A stretch of DNA of 64,000 bases from Cupriavidus alkaliphilus. Its GTDB lineage: Bacteria; Pseudomonadota; Gammaproteobacteria; Burkholderiales; Burkholderiaceae. Made by a program: the position numbers and the translations under genes. The notes below the pieces were generated by a model. It did not search any database. It saw nothing but the letters and a program-made list of their open reading frames with translations, and was not told the DNA's origin. Location of the stretch: the NCBI RefSeq assembly GCF_900094595.1, contig NZ_FMAD01000001.1:558001-622000 (forward strand). Direction: 5' to 3'. Each line of letters starts with the position of its first letter. Position 1 is the first letter of the stretch. Shown here one piece after another: positions 39,243 through 49,557 of this stretch.

Positions 39243-40502
39243 ATGAGCGAGGCAGCCCAGGCCCGGACCGGCCGGTATGACGTGGCGGTACTGGGCGCCG
39301 GCGCCGCGGGCATGATGTGCGCCGCGGTAGCGGGGCAGAACGGCGCGCGCGTGGTGCTGATCGACCATGCCACCCGGCTCGCCGAGAAGATCCGCATCTC
39401 GGGCGGCGGCCGCTGCAATTTCACCAACCTGCAGGCCGGGCCCGCCAATTACCTGTCGTCCAATCCGCACTTCTGCCGCTCGGCGCTGGCCCGCTACACG
39501 CCGCAGGATTTCCTTGCGCTGATGCGCCGCCATGGCATCGACTGGCACGAGAAGCACCGCGGCCAGCTGTTCTGCAACGACAGCGCCGAAGACGTGATCG
39601 CGATGCTGCGCGCCGAATGCGACGCCGGGCAGGTGCGCTGGCAGACCGGCTGCACGGTCGCGGAAATCCGGCGCGAGGGCGATGACTTCCTGCTGCTCAC
39701 CGCCGCCGGCACGGTGCGGGCCGGGGCGCTGGTGGTGGCCACCGGCGGCCTGTCGATCCCCAAGATCGGCGCCACCGACTTCGGCTACCGCATTGCCCGC
39801 CAGTTCGGGCTGGGCATCGTCGAGACCCGGCCGGCGCTGGTGCCGCTGACCTTCGACGGCAAGGACTGGGCGCCGTTCGTGCCGCTGGCGGGAGTCTCGC
39901 TCGAAGTCGATATCGCCACCGGCAGCGGCAAGGCCGCGGGCGCGTTCCGCGAGGACCTGCTGTGGACGCACCGCGGCCTGTCGGGCCCGGCGGTGCTGCA
40001 GATCTCCAGCTACTGGCATCCCGGCACGCCGGTCGCCATAGACCTGTTCGATGGCGAGGACGCCGCCGCCTGGCTGCTCGAGCAGAAAGCCGGCAGCCGC
40101 AAGCACCTGGGCAACCTGCTGGCGCAACGGCTGCCGTCGCGGCTGGCCGAGGCGTGGTGCGCAGCCGCGGGCGTCGCGGCGACGATGCCGCTGCATGACG
40201 TGACCGACAAGGCGCTGCGCAAGCTCGGCGCCGCGCTCAACGACTGGCGCATCGTGCCGTCCGGCACCGAGGGCTACCGCAAGGCCGAGGTCACGCTGGG
40301 CGGGGTCGATACCCGGGCACTGTCATCGGCCACCATGATGGCGCGCGAGGTGCCGGGCCTGTATTTCATCGGCGAGGTGGTCGACGTGACCGGCTGGCTG
40401 GGCGGCTACAACTTCCAGTGGGCCTGGGCCTCCGCGGTGGCGGCCGGGCAGGCCACGGCCGAGGCGGCACGGCAGGCCCGGGCGGGGCAGGCGGCAGCCT
40501 GA
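39243..40502 (+). CDS. HI0933/YhiN (BaiN-like) flavoprotein
   Basis: 419 residues. The FAD-binding motif VAVLGAGAAGMMCAAVAGQNG is followed by the family signature KIRISGGGRCNFTN. Near the C-terminus, YFIGEVVDVTGWLGGYNFQWAWASG-like text (ends AWASAVAAG) completes the FAD site. The HI0933 family has a Rossmann FAD domain with an inserted beta-barrel; characterised relatives include BaiN, a bile-acid flavin reductase, but the general substrate is unknown. It is a single gene between tsaD (divergent) and rpsU (downstream, separate promoter). The last 15 residues are Ala-rich and dispensable-looking. Confidence 0.87.
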   Translation: MSEAAQARTGRYDVAVLGAGAAGMMCAAVAGQNGARVVLIDHATRLAEKIRISGGGRCNFTNLQAGPANYLSSNPHFCRSALARYTPQDFLALMRRHGIDWHEKHRGQLFCNDSAEDVIAMLRAECDAGQVRWQTGCTVAEIRREGDDFLLLTAAGTVRAGALVVATGGLSIPKIGATDFGYRIARQFGLGIVETRPALVPLTFDGKDWAPFVPLAGVSLEVDIATGSGKAAGAFREDLLWTHRGLSGPAVLQISSYWHPGTPVAIDLFDGEDAAAWLLEQKAGSRKHLGNLLAQRLPSRLAEAWCAAAGVAATMPLHDVTDKALRKLGAALNDWRIVPSGTEGYRKAEVTLGGVDTRALSSATMMAREVPGLYFIGEVVDVTGWLGGYNFQWAWASAVAAGQATAEAARQARAGQAAA

Positions 40503-40575
40503 GTTGAAGCTTGTACGTGCCGCATGAGTCGCATGCGGCACGCCGGTTGCACGCCACTTCCGCGCCGGATTGTTG

Positions 40576-40585
40576 GTGCTACAAT
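40576..40585 (+). promoter_or_regulatory. Extended -10 promoter element for rpsU
   Basis: GTGCTACAAT combines TGn with TACAAT (40580-40585), an extended -10, 51 bases before the rpsU ATG. The same ten bases occur before rpoD (43586-43595). Confidence 0.55.
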
Positions 40586-40636
40586 CCAGAACTTCGTAAC
40601 GCCGCCATCCCGAAAATACTTACATTTTCCGGCCAA

Positions 40637-40849
40637 ATGACTACGATCCGCCTCAAGGAAAACGAGCCTTTTGAAGTTGCCCTGCGCCGTTTCAAGCGCA
40701 CCATCGAGAAGAACGGCCTGCTCCCGGAACTGCGGGCCCGCGAGTTTTACGAAAAACCCACCGCCGCGCGCAAGCGCAAGAAGGCTGCGGCAGAGAAGCG
40801 CCATTACAAGCGTATCCGCAGTCAGATGCTGCCGAAGAAGCTGTACTGA
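40637..40849 (+). CDS. rpsU: 30S ribosomal protein S21
   Basis: 70 residues, basic, matching bS21 throughout: [19 protein letters not shown], then RREFYEKP-like ([21 protein letters not shown]). S21 joins the 30S platform near the anti-Shine-Dalgarno helix and is needed for initiation on natural messages. It is the first gene of the macromolecular-synthesis block, followed by a yqeY-type gene, dnaG and rpoD. Its own ribosome-binding site is poor (no GGAG before the ATG), which fits the S21 requirement for autoregulation only by inference. Confidence 0.96.
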   Translation: MTTIRLKENEPFEVALRRFKRTIEKNGLLPELRAREFYEKPTAARKRKKAAAEKRHYKRIRSQMLPKKLY

Positions 40850-40872
40850 CGCCGGCTTCGCGCTTGCCCCTG

Positions 40873-40903
40873 ACCCGCTGTGGCGTATGCTCGGCGGGTT
40901 TTT
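40873..40903 (+). terminator. Attenuator/terminator between rpsU and the yqeY-type gene
   Basis: ACCCGC (40873-40878) pairs with GCGGGT (40894-40899) across a 15-base loop and is followed by T5. It could reduce read-through from the highly expressed rpsU. Confidence 0.55.
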
Positions 40904-40975
40904 GCGTTGTGGGCCTTGCAGGCGGCGGTATTCGCCGCCATGTGTAAGTGCCCGCCCACTTTCTGGAAGATCACG

Positions 40976-41425
40976 ATGTCCCTCAAAGCCCGTATCAGCG
41001 AAGACATGAAGACCGCCATGCGCGCCCGCGAAACGGAGCGCCTTGGCACCATCCGCTTGCTGCTGGCCGCGATCAAGCAGCGCGAAGTCGACGAGCGCGT
41101 CGAACTGGACGATACCGCCGTGCTGGCGGTGGTCGAAAAGCTGATCAAGCAGCGCAAGGACTCGATCGCGCAGTTCCAGCAGGCCGGCCGCAACGACCTC
41201 GCCGACAAGGAGCTGGCCGAGGTCGAGGTGCTGAAGGTCTACATGCCCGCCGCGCTGTCGGATGAGGAAGTGGCAGCCGAAGTGCAGCAGGCCGTGGCCG
41301 CCACCGGCGCGGCCGGCCCGCAGGACATGGGCAAGGTCATGGGCGTGCTCAAGGGCAAGCTGGCCGGCCGTGCCGACATGACCGCCGTATCGGCCCTGGT
41401 CAAGGCCGCGCTTGCACCAAAGTAA
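40976..41425 (+). CDS. GatB/YqeY domain protein
   Basis: 149 residues from the ATG at 40976, preceded by TGGAAGA; a longer frame to 40880 overlaps the attenuator and is rejected. The helical YqeY fold is recognised by MSLKARISEDMKTAMRARETERLGTIRL-type start and DMGKVMGVLKGKLAGRADM near the end, which resembles the tail domain of GatB, a tRNA-binding module. Function is unproven; a role in tRNA-dependent amidation or tRNA handling is often assumed. Its insertion between rpsU and dnaG is common in beta- and some gamma-proteobacteria. Confidence 0.9.
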   Translation: MSLKARISEDMKTAMRARETERLGTIRLLLAAIKQREVDERVELDDTAVLAVVEKLIKQRKDSIAQFQQAGRNDLADKELAEVEVLKVYMPAALSDEEVAAEVQQAVAATGAAGPQDMGKVMGVLKGKLAGRADMTAVSALVKAALAPK

Positions 41426-41529
41426 ATGCTGATTTAATCGGTTGTAAGCGCGATGCGCGCAAGATCCGTGGGAATCACGGGAATTGCGCGCAGATGTGAA
41501 GCAATCCGGGCAGTCGTTCCGTGCTGCAC

Positions 41530-41535
41530 TACAAT
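41530..41535 (+). promoter_or_regulatory. -10 element (TACAAT) for dnaG
   Basis: TACAAT lies 89 bases upstream of the GTG start of dnaG, in the 199-base gap after the yqeY-type gene. Confidence 0.45.
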
Positions 41536-41624
41536 ATTCCGATAGCAGCCGGGCGCCGCACCGGTCACGCATTCCAAAAAGGGCCGCCCGCCGCGGGACG
41601 GCCAAGCCTCAGGACGGTCAGTCG

Positions 41625-43436
41625 GTGATTCCGCAATCCTTTATTCAGGACCTGCTCAACCGTGTCGACATTGTCGATGTGGTGGGCAAGTATGTGCAGC
41701 TGAAGAAGGGCGGCGCCAATTTCATGGGACTGTGCCCGTTCCATAACGAGAAATCCCCCTCTTTCACGGTGTCGCCGACCAAGCAGTTCTATCACTGCTT
41801 CGGCTGCGGCGCGCATGGCTCGGCCATCGGCTTCCTGATGGAGTTTTCCGGCCAGTCCTACCCGGAGGCGGTGCGCGAACTGGCCCAGTCGGTCGGCATG
41901 ACCGTGCCCGAAGAGCGCGACCGCCTGCCTCCCGGCCAGCGCGCCGAGCAACAGGCGCGCTCGGTGGCGCTGTCCGACGCCATGACCCGCGCCACCGATT
42001 TCTACCGCCGCCAGCTGCGCGGTGCCCCGCAGGCGATTCAGTACCTCAAGGGGCGAGGGCTGACCGGCGAGATCGCCGGCCAGTTCGGCCTTGGCTATGC
42101 GCCGGACGACTGGCAGGGGCTGGAGGCGGTGTTCGGCAGCTATCGCGACGACAACGTGGCCGCGCCGCTGGTCGAGGCCGGCCTGCTGATCGAAAGCGAC
42201 AAGCGCGATGCGGATGGCAAGCCGCGGCGCTACGACCGCTTCCGCGACCGCATCATGTTCCCGATCCGCAACACCAAGGGCGCAGTGATCGGCTTCGGCG
42301 GCCGCGTCATGGGGCAGGGCGAGCCCAAGTACCTGAATTCCCCCGAGACCCCGCTGTTCAGCAAGGGCACCGAACTGTATGGCTTGTTCGAGGCCCGCCA
42401 TGCGATCCGGGAAACCGGCTATGTGCTGGTGGTCGAAGGTTATATGGACGTCGTGGCACTGGCCCAGCTCGGTTTTGCCAATGCCGTCGCCACCTTGGGC
42501 ACGGCGTGCACCCCCGTGCACGTGCAGAAGCTGCTACGGCAGACCGACGCGGTGGTGTTCTCGTTCGACGGCGATTCGGCAGGCCGGCGCGCTGCCAGGC
42601 GGGCGCTCGAAGCCTGCCTGCCGCACGTGGCCGACAACAAGACCATCCGCTTCCTGTTCCTGCCGGCCGAGCACGACCCCGACAGCTATGTGCGCGAGGA
42701 GGGCACCGAGGCCTTTGCCGCGCAGGTGCGCAATGCCATGCCGCTGTCGCGCTTCCTGCTGCAGTCGGTCACCGAGGAACTGGACCTGCGCCAGCCCGAG
42801 GGCCGTGCCCGCGCCCAGTACGAGGCCAAGCCGCTACTGCAGGCGATGCCGGCGGGTGGGCTGCGGCTACAGATCGTGCGCGAACTTGCCGATGCCACCG
42901 GTACGACACCCGCGGAGATCGAGGCGATCTGCGGCCTGCGCAGCGACCCGGCCCGGGTCGGGCGCTTCGCCCAGCCGCGCCCGCGCGCGCGCCGCCAGGC
43001 CCCGACCGGGCTGGAGCAGCGGGTGATCCAGTTGCTGATGTGCTACCCGGCGCTGTCGGCGCGGCTCGACGAGGACGCGCGCGCGTTGCTGCTGGAAGGC
43101 GAGGGCGGCGACAGCGAAGTGCTGGCGCACCTGGTCAGCGCGTGCGATGGCGTCCAGGGCGAGGTGAATTTCGCGGCCTTCAGCGAGCATCTGGCCCAGA
43201 CCCCTTATGCCGAGGTCTATGCCGCGGCGCGCACGGCGGTATTGCGCGAAGAGATTGAAGAGGCACCTGCAACACAGGAATTCGATGCGGCCATCACCAA
43301 GCTGCTGGCCGAGCCGCTGCGGCGCGAACTCGACAGCCTGCAGGCGGAAGTGGTCGCCGGCACCGCCGACGAGGCGGCCAAGCAGCGCATGCGCTGGCTG
43401 GTGGGTGAGATCCACCGGCGGCGCCAACTGGGCTGA
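41625..43436 (+). CDS. dnaG: DNA primase
   Basis: 603 residues, starting at GTG 41625 (VIPQSFIQDLLNRVDIVDVVG, the usual DnaG N-terminus) with AGGACGGT upstream; the frame is open to 41484 but that part is unrelated. The zinc-binding domain has CPFHNEKSPSF and YHCFGCGAHG (C-H-C-C). The RNA polymerase TOPRIM core has VEGYMDVVAL and FSFDGDSAGRRAA, with a basic RFRDRIMFPI. The C-terminal third is a DnaB-interacting helicase-binding domain. It makes RNA primers at the replication fork. It sits between the yqeY-type gene and rpoD. Confidence 0.96.
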   Translation: MIPQSFIQDLLNRVDIVDVVGKYVQLKKGGANFMGLCPFHNEKSPSFTVSPTKQFYHCFGCGAHGSAIGFLMEFSGQSYPEAVRELAQSVGMTVPEERDRLPPGQRAEQQARSVALSDAMTRATDFYRRQLRGAPQAIQYLKGRGLTGEIAGQFGLGYAPDDWQGLEAVFGSYRDDNVAAPLVEAGLLIESDKRDADGKPRRYDRFRDRIMFPIRNTKGAVIGFGGRVMGQGEPKYLNSPETPLFSKGTELYGLFEARHAIRETGYVLVVEGYMDVVALAQLGFANAVATLGTACTPVHVQKLLRQTDAVVFSFDGDSAGRRAARRALEACLPHVADNKTIRFLFLPAEHDPDSYVREEGTEAFAAQVRNAMPLSRFLLQSVTEELDLRQPEGRARAQYEAKPLLQAMPAGGLRLQIVRELADATGTTPAEIEAICGLRSDPARVGRFAQPRPRARRQAPTGLEQRVIQLLMCYPALSARLDEDARALLLEGEGGDSEVLAHLVSACDGVQGEVNFAAFSEHLAQTPYAEVYAAARTAVLREEIEEAPATQEFDAAITKLLAEPLRRELDSLQAEVVAGTADEAAKQRMRWLVGEIHRRRQLG

Positions 43437-43543
43437 GGCGCCGGCGGGCGCCCTGGCCTTCAACAGGGAGGCGGCAGCAAGCGTTGGACAGGCAGTGGAT
43501 CAGGGACCGGGCCCGGCTGTGCCGAGCTTAAGCCTTGATTTTT

Positions 43544-43562
43544 CAGGTGAAAACCTCACCTG
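43544..43562. other. Hairpin in the dnaG-rpoD intergenic region
   Basis: CAGGTGA (43544-43550) and TCACCTG (43556-43562) form a perfect 7-bp stem with a 5-nt loop, preceded on the plus strand by T5. A plus-strand terminator would need the T-run after the stem, so this is better read as a minus-side or regulatory structure upstream of the rpoD promoter. Confidence 0.35.
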
Positions 43563-43570
43563 ACAGGGAG

Positions 43571-43601
43571 CCGGCTATGCGTGGCGTGCTACAATAGCCG
43601 G
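43571..43601 (+). promoter_or_regulatory. rpoD promoter: extended -10 enclosed by an inverted repeat
   Basis: GTGCTACAAT (43586-43595) contains TGn-TACAAT. CCGGCTAT (43571-43578) and ATAGCCGG (43594-43601) form a perfect 8-bp inverted repeat that overlaps the end of the -10, a possible repressor site at the sigma-factor gene. Confidence 0.5.
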
Positions 43602-43651
43602 TTTGGATTGCGAAATCTTTCTCTCCAGTTCTGGTGAAAGTGAGCGTGCCA

Positions 43652-46216
<2,565 letters not shown>

Positions 46217-46226
46217 ACGCTTCCAA

Positions 46227-46305
<79 letters not shown>

Positions 46306-46314
46306 CGTATCGAC

Positions 46315-46348
46315 AGGGGGTTGCGGGACATTTGTCCCGCAACCCCTT
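46315..46348 (+). terminator. Rho-independent terminator after the tRNA
   Basis: A 13-bp perfect stem (46317-46329 with 46334-46346), extendable by two pairs, is followed by TTTGTCTTTTC. It ends the rpoD-tRNA transcript and faces the minus-strand nuclease gene. Confidence 0.9.
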
Positions 46349-46370
46349 TGTCTTTTCAGCCCCGCCGCTG

Positions 46371-47081
46371 TCAATACTCCAGCACCATCCTGATCGCGTC
46401 GTGATCGCTCGGCATCTGTTCGATCAGTTCGACCGTCGCCGACACTTGCCGCTTGGCCAGCACGACAAAGAAGTCGAGCTCTCGTGCTTCGCGCCCGCGG
46501 TGGGTAGCCTTGCCGCAGTGGAAGACCTGACGGTACGCATACCTCAGCTTGGCCTGGGTACGATCGTTTTCGCGGCCCAGCATGGCGTTGATGTCTTCCG
46601 GGCTGGCGTTGAAGTCGCCACCGATGACGATCAGGTCGTACTTCTCATAGCAGCTGGCCTTGTCGAAGGCGCGCAGCAGCGCGCGCGTGTCGCCGTTCTG
46701 CGGCGCGGCGATCGAATGCCATGAAATAAACAGCACCTTGTCGATGGCGACGCCGCTGGCGGTGCGGCCGGCGTCGCCGCCCGCAAGCACCACGCCGTCC
46801 CGCTCGTCGACAATGTCGACCTGCGCGGCGCGAACCCGCGCGGCGAACGTTGCCTCCAGCAATGCATAAGGAGTGCAGCGCTCGTCGAACGCGCCGACCG
46901 TGCATCCATCGAACACTTTCCAGTTGCCGGCAGCACCGGCGCTCACGAGCTTCTGGCTGCCGCCTTCCTGCAGCAGGATGATGGTGGGATCGATCGCGGC
47001 CATGCGGTCGATGGCCCGCTGCTTGTCTGCGCGCGTGTGGTTGCCCTGGCTATTCCACGAATAGACGATGATCTTCGACAT
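46371..47081 (-). CDS. CdtB-like endonuclease/exonuclease/phosphatase-family protein
   Basis: 236 residues from the ATG at 47081 with AAGGGGA upstream. All EEP catalytic blocks are visible: WNSQGN (9-14), the metal ligand Glu39 in LLQEGG, His122 in SWHSIA, GGDFN (Asp156, Asn158), ELDFFVV (Asp203) and SDHDA (Asp226, His227). The spacing and the WHSIA/QNGD block resemble cytolethal distending toxin subunit B more than exonuclease III. No signal peptide, CdtA or CdtC is present. It could act as a DNase or phosphoesterase inside this cell or as an effector moved by other means. It is last in a minus-strand run of six genes. Confidence 0.78.
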   Translation of the reverse strand: MSKIIVYSWNSQGNHTRADKQRAIDRMAAIDPTIILLQEGGSQKLVSAGAAGNWKVFDGCTVGAFDERCTPYALLEATFAARVRAAQVDIVDERDGVVLAGGDAGRTASGVAIDKVLFISWHSIAAPQNGDTRALLRAFDKASCYEKYDLIVIGGDFNASPEDINAMLGRENDRTQAKLRYAYRQVFHCGKATHRGREARELDFFVVLAKRQVSATVELIEQMPSDHDAIRMVLEY

Positions 47082-47197
47082 GGTATTCCCCTTGCTCTTC
47101 AAGCCTTGCCGCGGACTCCCGCGTAAACGGGCTGGCGCAGGCGCGGCGTCGGCGATGGTTGGTCATTGCGCCAGATGCGGGATATGGAGCGGCCGGT

Positions 47198-47743
47198 TCA
47201 GGCCAGCGCCGCAGTGGCGACCTTCCAGCGGCGCAGGCGGTCTTCAAGCCCATTGGTGCCGCCGTTGATGCGCCGCGTCAGCGCGATGAAGTCGCCGCTG
47301 TCGGCGAGTGCGTTGCAGCCGTGGGTGCGCCACCACCACGCCGCCGAGCGCGCGGCCCAGGCGTCCTGTTCCAGCAGTTCGGGCGTGGCGGTCAGGTCGG
47401 CGCCGAGCGCGGCCCCGCACGCCGCGTAGTTGGCGCGGCCGGTAATCTGGATCAGGCCCCGGCCGCGGAAGCGCTTGCCGTCGCCTGCCCGCACATTGCC
47501 GAGCGCCATGGCCTTGCGCGACGGCGGCTCGTACAGCGCCTGCGCCGGGGTCGGTCCCCACAGTTCGTGCGTGAACTGGTAGCCCAGCGACTCGTGCCCG
47601 GTCTGCGCCAGGAACGCGGCCATGCGGGCCGCGCCGGTGATGTCGTACGCCTGCATCGCTTCGCACAGGCGCGGGAACCAGCGCTCGCACTGCGGCTCGC
47701 TCAGTCCGGTGGCGGCGCGGAATTGTTCTGGGGTCATCTGCAT
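47198..47743 (-). CDS. Glycoside hydrolase family 19 lysozyme/chitinase-like protein
   Basis: 181 residues from the ATG at 47743, where AAGGAGA is 6-7 bases upstream; a TTG codon at 47761 is not used. The GH19 fold is shown by AAFLAQTGHESLGYQF with the catalytic Glu51, the second acid in HELWGP (Glu60), and FRGRGLIQITGRANYAACG. The size is that of phage endolysins and type VI-linked muramidases of this family rather than plant chitinases. No signal peptide. No phage structural or holin genes are near, so a prophage origin is not supported; it is 42 bases downstream of a membrane-protein gene. Confidence 0.82.
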   Translation of the reverse strand: MQMTPEQFRAATGLSEPQCERWFPRLCEAMQAYDITGAARMAAFLAQTGHESLGYQFTHELWGPTPAQALYEPPSRKAMALGNVRAGDGKRFRGRGLIQITGRANYAACGAALGADLTATPELLEQDAWAARSAAWWWRTHGCNALADSGDFIALTRRINGGTNGLEDRLRRWKVATAALA

Positions 47744-47785
47744 GCTGCGTCTCCTTGTCAATGTCGTCCGTTGCGGTTGAGGCCG

Positions 47786-48616
47786 TTATGGCGCTTGGTA
47801 GGTCATAGGCTGAGGCTCCGGTTGCGACTGCGGCCACGTGCCGTTGGCCACCAGGGTGTCGATGGTGTGCTGCAACGGGTCGGCACTGACGCTGAATTCG
47901 CCGGCGAAGGGCCGGTCGACCGCGAGCAGGAAGAAAAACGCCAGGCCGATGGTGATGGCCCATGCGGTGATCAGCGCCAGGTTGAAGGGCGTTGCCGGCA
48001 GCACGTACAGCAACGCGAACGACAGCGCGCTGACAATCAAGATCACGCCCCACAAGGTGTTCGGCATCGCCGCGTGCAGGGTCAGGATCCGTTGCTGGCG
48101 GTACTTGACCATCTCGTTGACGCGCATCAGCACCTCCCCCAGCAGCACGGTCTGGCGGCTGTCGAGCGGACGGATCCGGTTGGCCAGGTCGAACATCAGG
48201 TCAAAGCGCTGTTCGGTGCGCGCATCGGGTTTGCCGTGGCGCTGCATGCGCGGCCATTCCTCGTGCACCACCATCACCAGGTAGGTGCGCAATGCCGCGG
48301 CGGCGGCATCGGCGGCGCTGCTGTCGAACGCGGCGAGGTCGCGCGCGAGTTCGCCGGCCGCGGTGGCTTCGGCGGCGACGGTGCGATCGGCGGCGTTGTA
48401 GGTGTCCCAGACGTTGATCGCGGCAAACGCGACCAGCAGCGAGTTGATGGTGGTGATGATCGAGACCATCGACACCGCCATCGCGCGCTGCTCGGCATCG
48501 AGCTCGATCAGGGCGAAGCGGCGCGCCACCGCATAGCCGGCCAGCACCACCGCGACGATGGCCGAGACCACGATGGCGGCCATGCCGGTGCTGGGGAGGC
48601 TGTAGAGGAACAGCAT
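47786..48616 (-). CDS. DUF4239 (bestrophin-like) membrane protein
   Basis: 276 residues. Two hydrophobic segments lie near the N-terminus (about 10-32 and 48-68), followed by a long helical soluble part (about 75-180), then two or more segments (about 188-235), and a conserved end DRPFAGEFSVSADPLQHTIDTL typical of the DUF4239 family, which is related in topology to bestrophin channels. No function has been shown for the family. It starts 4 bases after the preceding gene's stop, so translation is probably coupled to the other membrane protein (48621-49487). Confidence 0.7.
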   Translation of the reverse strand: MLFLYSLPSTGMAAIVVSAIVAVVLAGYAVARRFALIELDAEQRAMAVSMVSIITTINSLLVAFAAINVWDTYNAADRTVAAEATAAGELARDLAAFDSSAADAAAAALRTYLVMVVHEEWPRMQRHGKPDARTEQRFDLMFDLANRIRPLDSRQTVLLGEVLMRVNEMVKYRQQRILTLHAAMPNTLWGVILIVSALSFALLYVLPATPFNLALITAWAITIGLAFFFLLAVDRPFAGEFSVSADPLQHTIDTLVANGTWPQSQPEPQPMTYQAP

Positions 48617-48620
48617 GGCG

Positions 48621-49487
48621 CTACTCCTTGCGCGGCTCGCGCGGGGCGCTGCCGCGCACCGCGGTCTCGACGATCTCGACGATACGCTGGAGCAGGCGGT
48701 GCACCGCGGTCGCGGAGAAGCCGCCCAGCATCGACAAGGCCGGCTTGCCGAAGCTGCGCATGCCGGCCGAGTCGAATAACTGCGGCGGCAGCATCTCGAC
48801 CAGGATCAGCCCGGACATCACGCCAAGGATCAGTTGCGCGGCGTAGGCGGCGTCGTACTTGGGGTCATAGGTGCCTTTGGCGATGTAGCCGTGCACCTGG
48901 AACAGCGAGGCAAACGAGGCCCCCAGGCCGGCGCAGAACAGCAGGAACAGCATGTTGAACAGCAGCGTGCGGCCCGACGAGGCCAGGATGCCGGCGCGCA
49001 TGTTGTCCATCGACACCTCCGCCGGCAAGCCGGTCAGCACTACTGCCAGCAGGCAGCACACCGCGGTGCCGGTCAATGCGCGCACCAGCGGCACGGGTCC
49101 CAGGCAGGCGAGCGGATGCGCGCGGCGGCGTTCGTCGTCGAGCAGCGTGATGCATTGCGGCGTCGCGGGCGCGATGGCGCGGGCCAGGTCCTGGTGGAGT
49201 TGTGCGAGCTGTTGCGCCGCAAGGCCGGTACTGGCTTGCGGCTGCGACGAAGCAGACGGTGCCGCGGCTGCTTCGGGGTCGCTGCCGAGCAGCACGGTCC
49301 AGCCGGCCGGCATCGCGATGCCGAGCCGCAGCGCATGGCTGGCCATGGCCTCGCATTCGCGGCGCAGCTGGCGATCTAGCGGCAACGGGGGAGCCGCCGC
49401 CGCAAGCCGGGGCGGTGCCGCGACGGTATCGGCGGCCGCGGCCGCGGCGCGCCGCAATGGCGCGGCGGTGAAGTCGAGCGTGCGCAT
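48621..49487 (-). CDS. Uncharacterised membrane protein
   Basis: 288 residues from the ATG at 49487; an upstream extension to 49640 overlaps the protease gene and is unlikely. I do not recognise a family. The first half is soluble and Ala-rich, with a short block CEAMASHALRLGIAMPAGW. Three hydrophobic segments follow (ALTGTAVCCLLAVVLTGL, LLFNMLFLLFCAGLGASFASL, QLILGVMSGLILVEMLP). The C-terminus (GFSATAVHRLLQRIVEIVETAVRG) is amphipathic. Tight linkage to the DUF4239 gene suggests the two form one membrane complex. Confidence 0.6.
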   Translation of the reverse strand: MRTLDFTAAPLRRAAAAAADTVAAPPRLAAAAPPLPLDRQLRRECEAMASHALRLGIAMPAGWTVLLGSDPEAAAAPSASSQPQASTGLAAQQLAQLHQDLARAIAPATPQCITLLDDERRRAHPLACLGPVPLVRALTGTAVCCLLAVVLTGLPAEVSMDNMRAGILASSGRTLLFNMLFLLFCAGLGASFASLFQVHGYIAKGTYDPKYDAAYAAQLILGVMSGLILVEMLPPQLFDSAGMRSFGKPALSMLGGFSATAVHRLLQRIVEIVETAVRGSAPREPRKE

Positions 49488-49557
49488 GATCCGTGGAAGG
49501 AAGAGGGCGGCCCGGTGGCCCGGGCCGCGTTTTTGCCCGCGCGGCGGGAGGCGCGTC

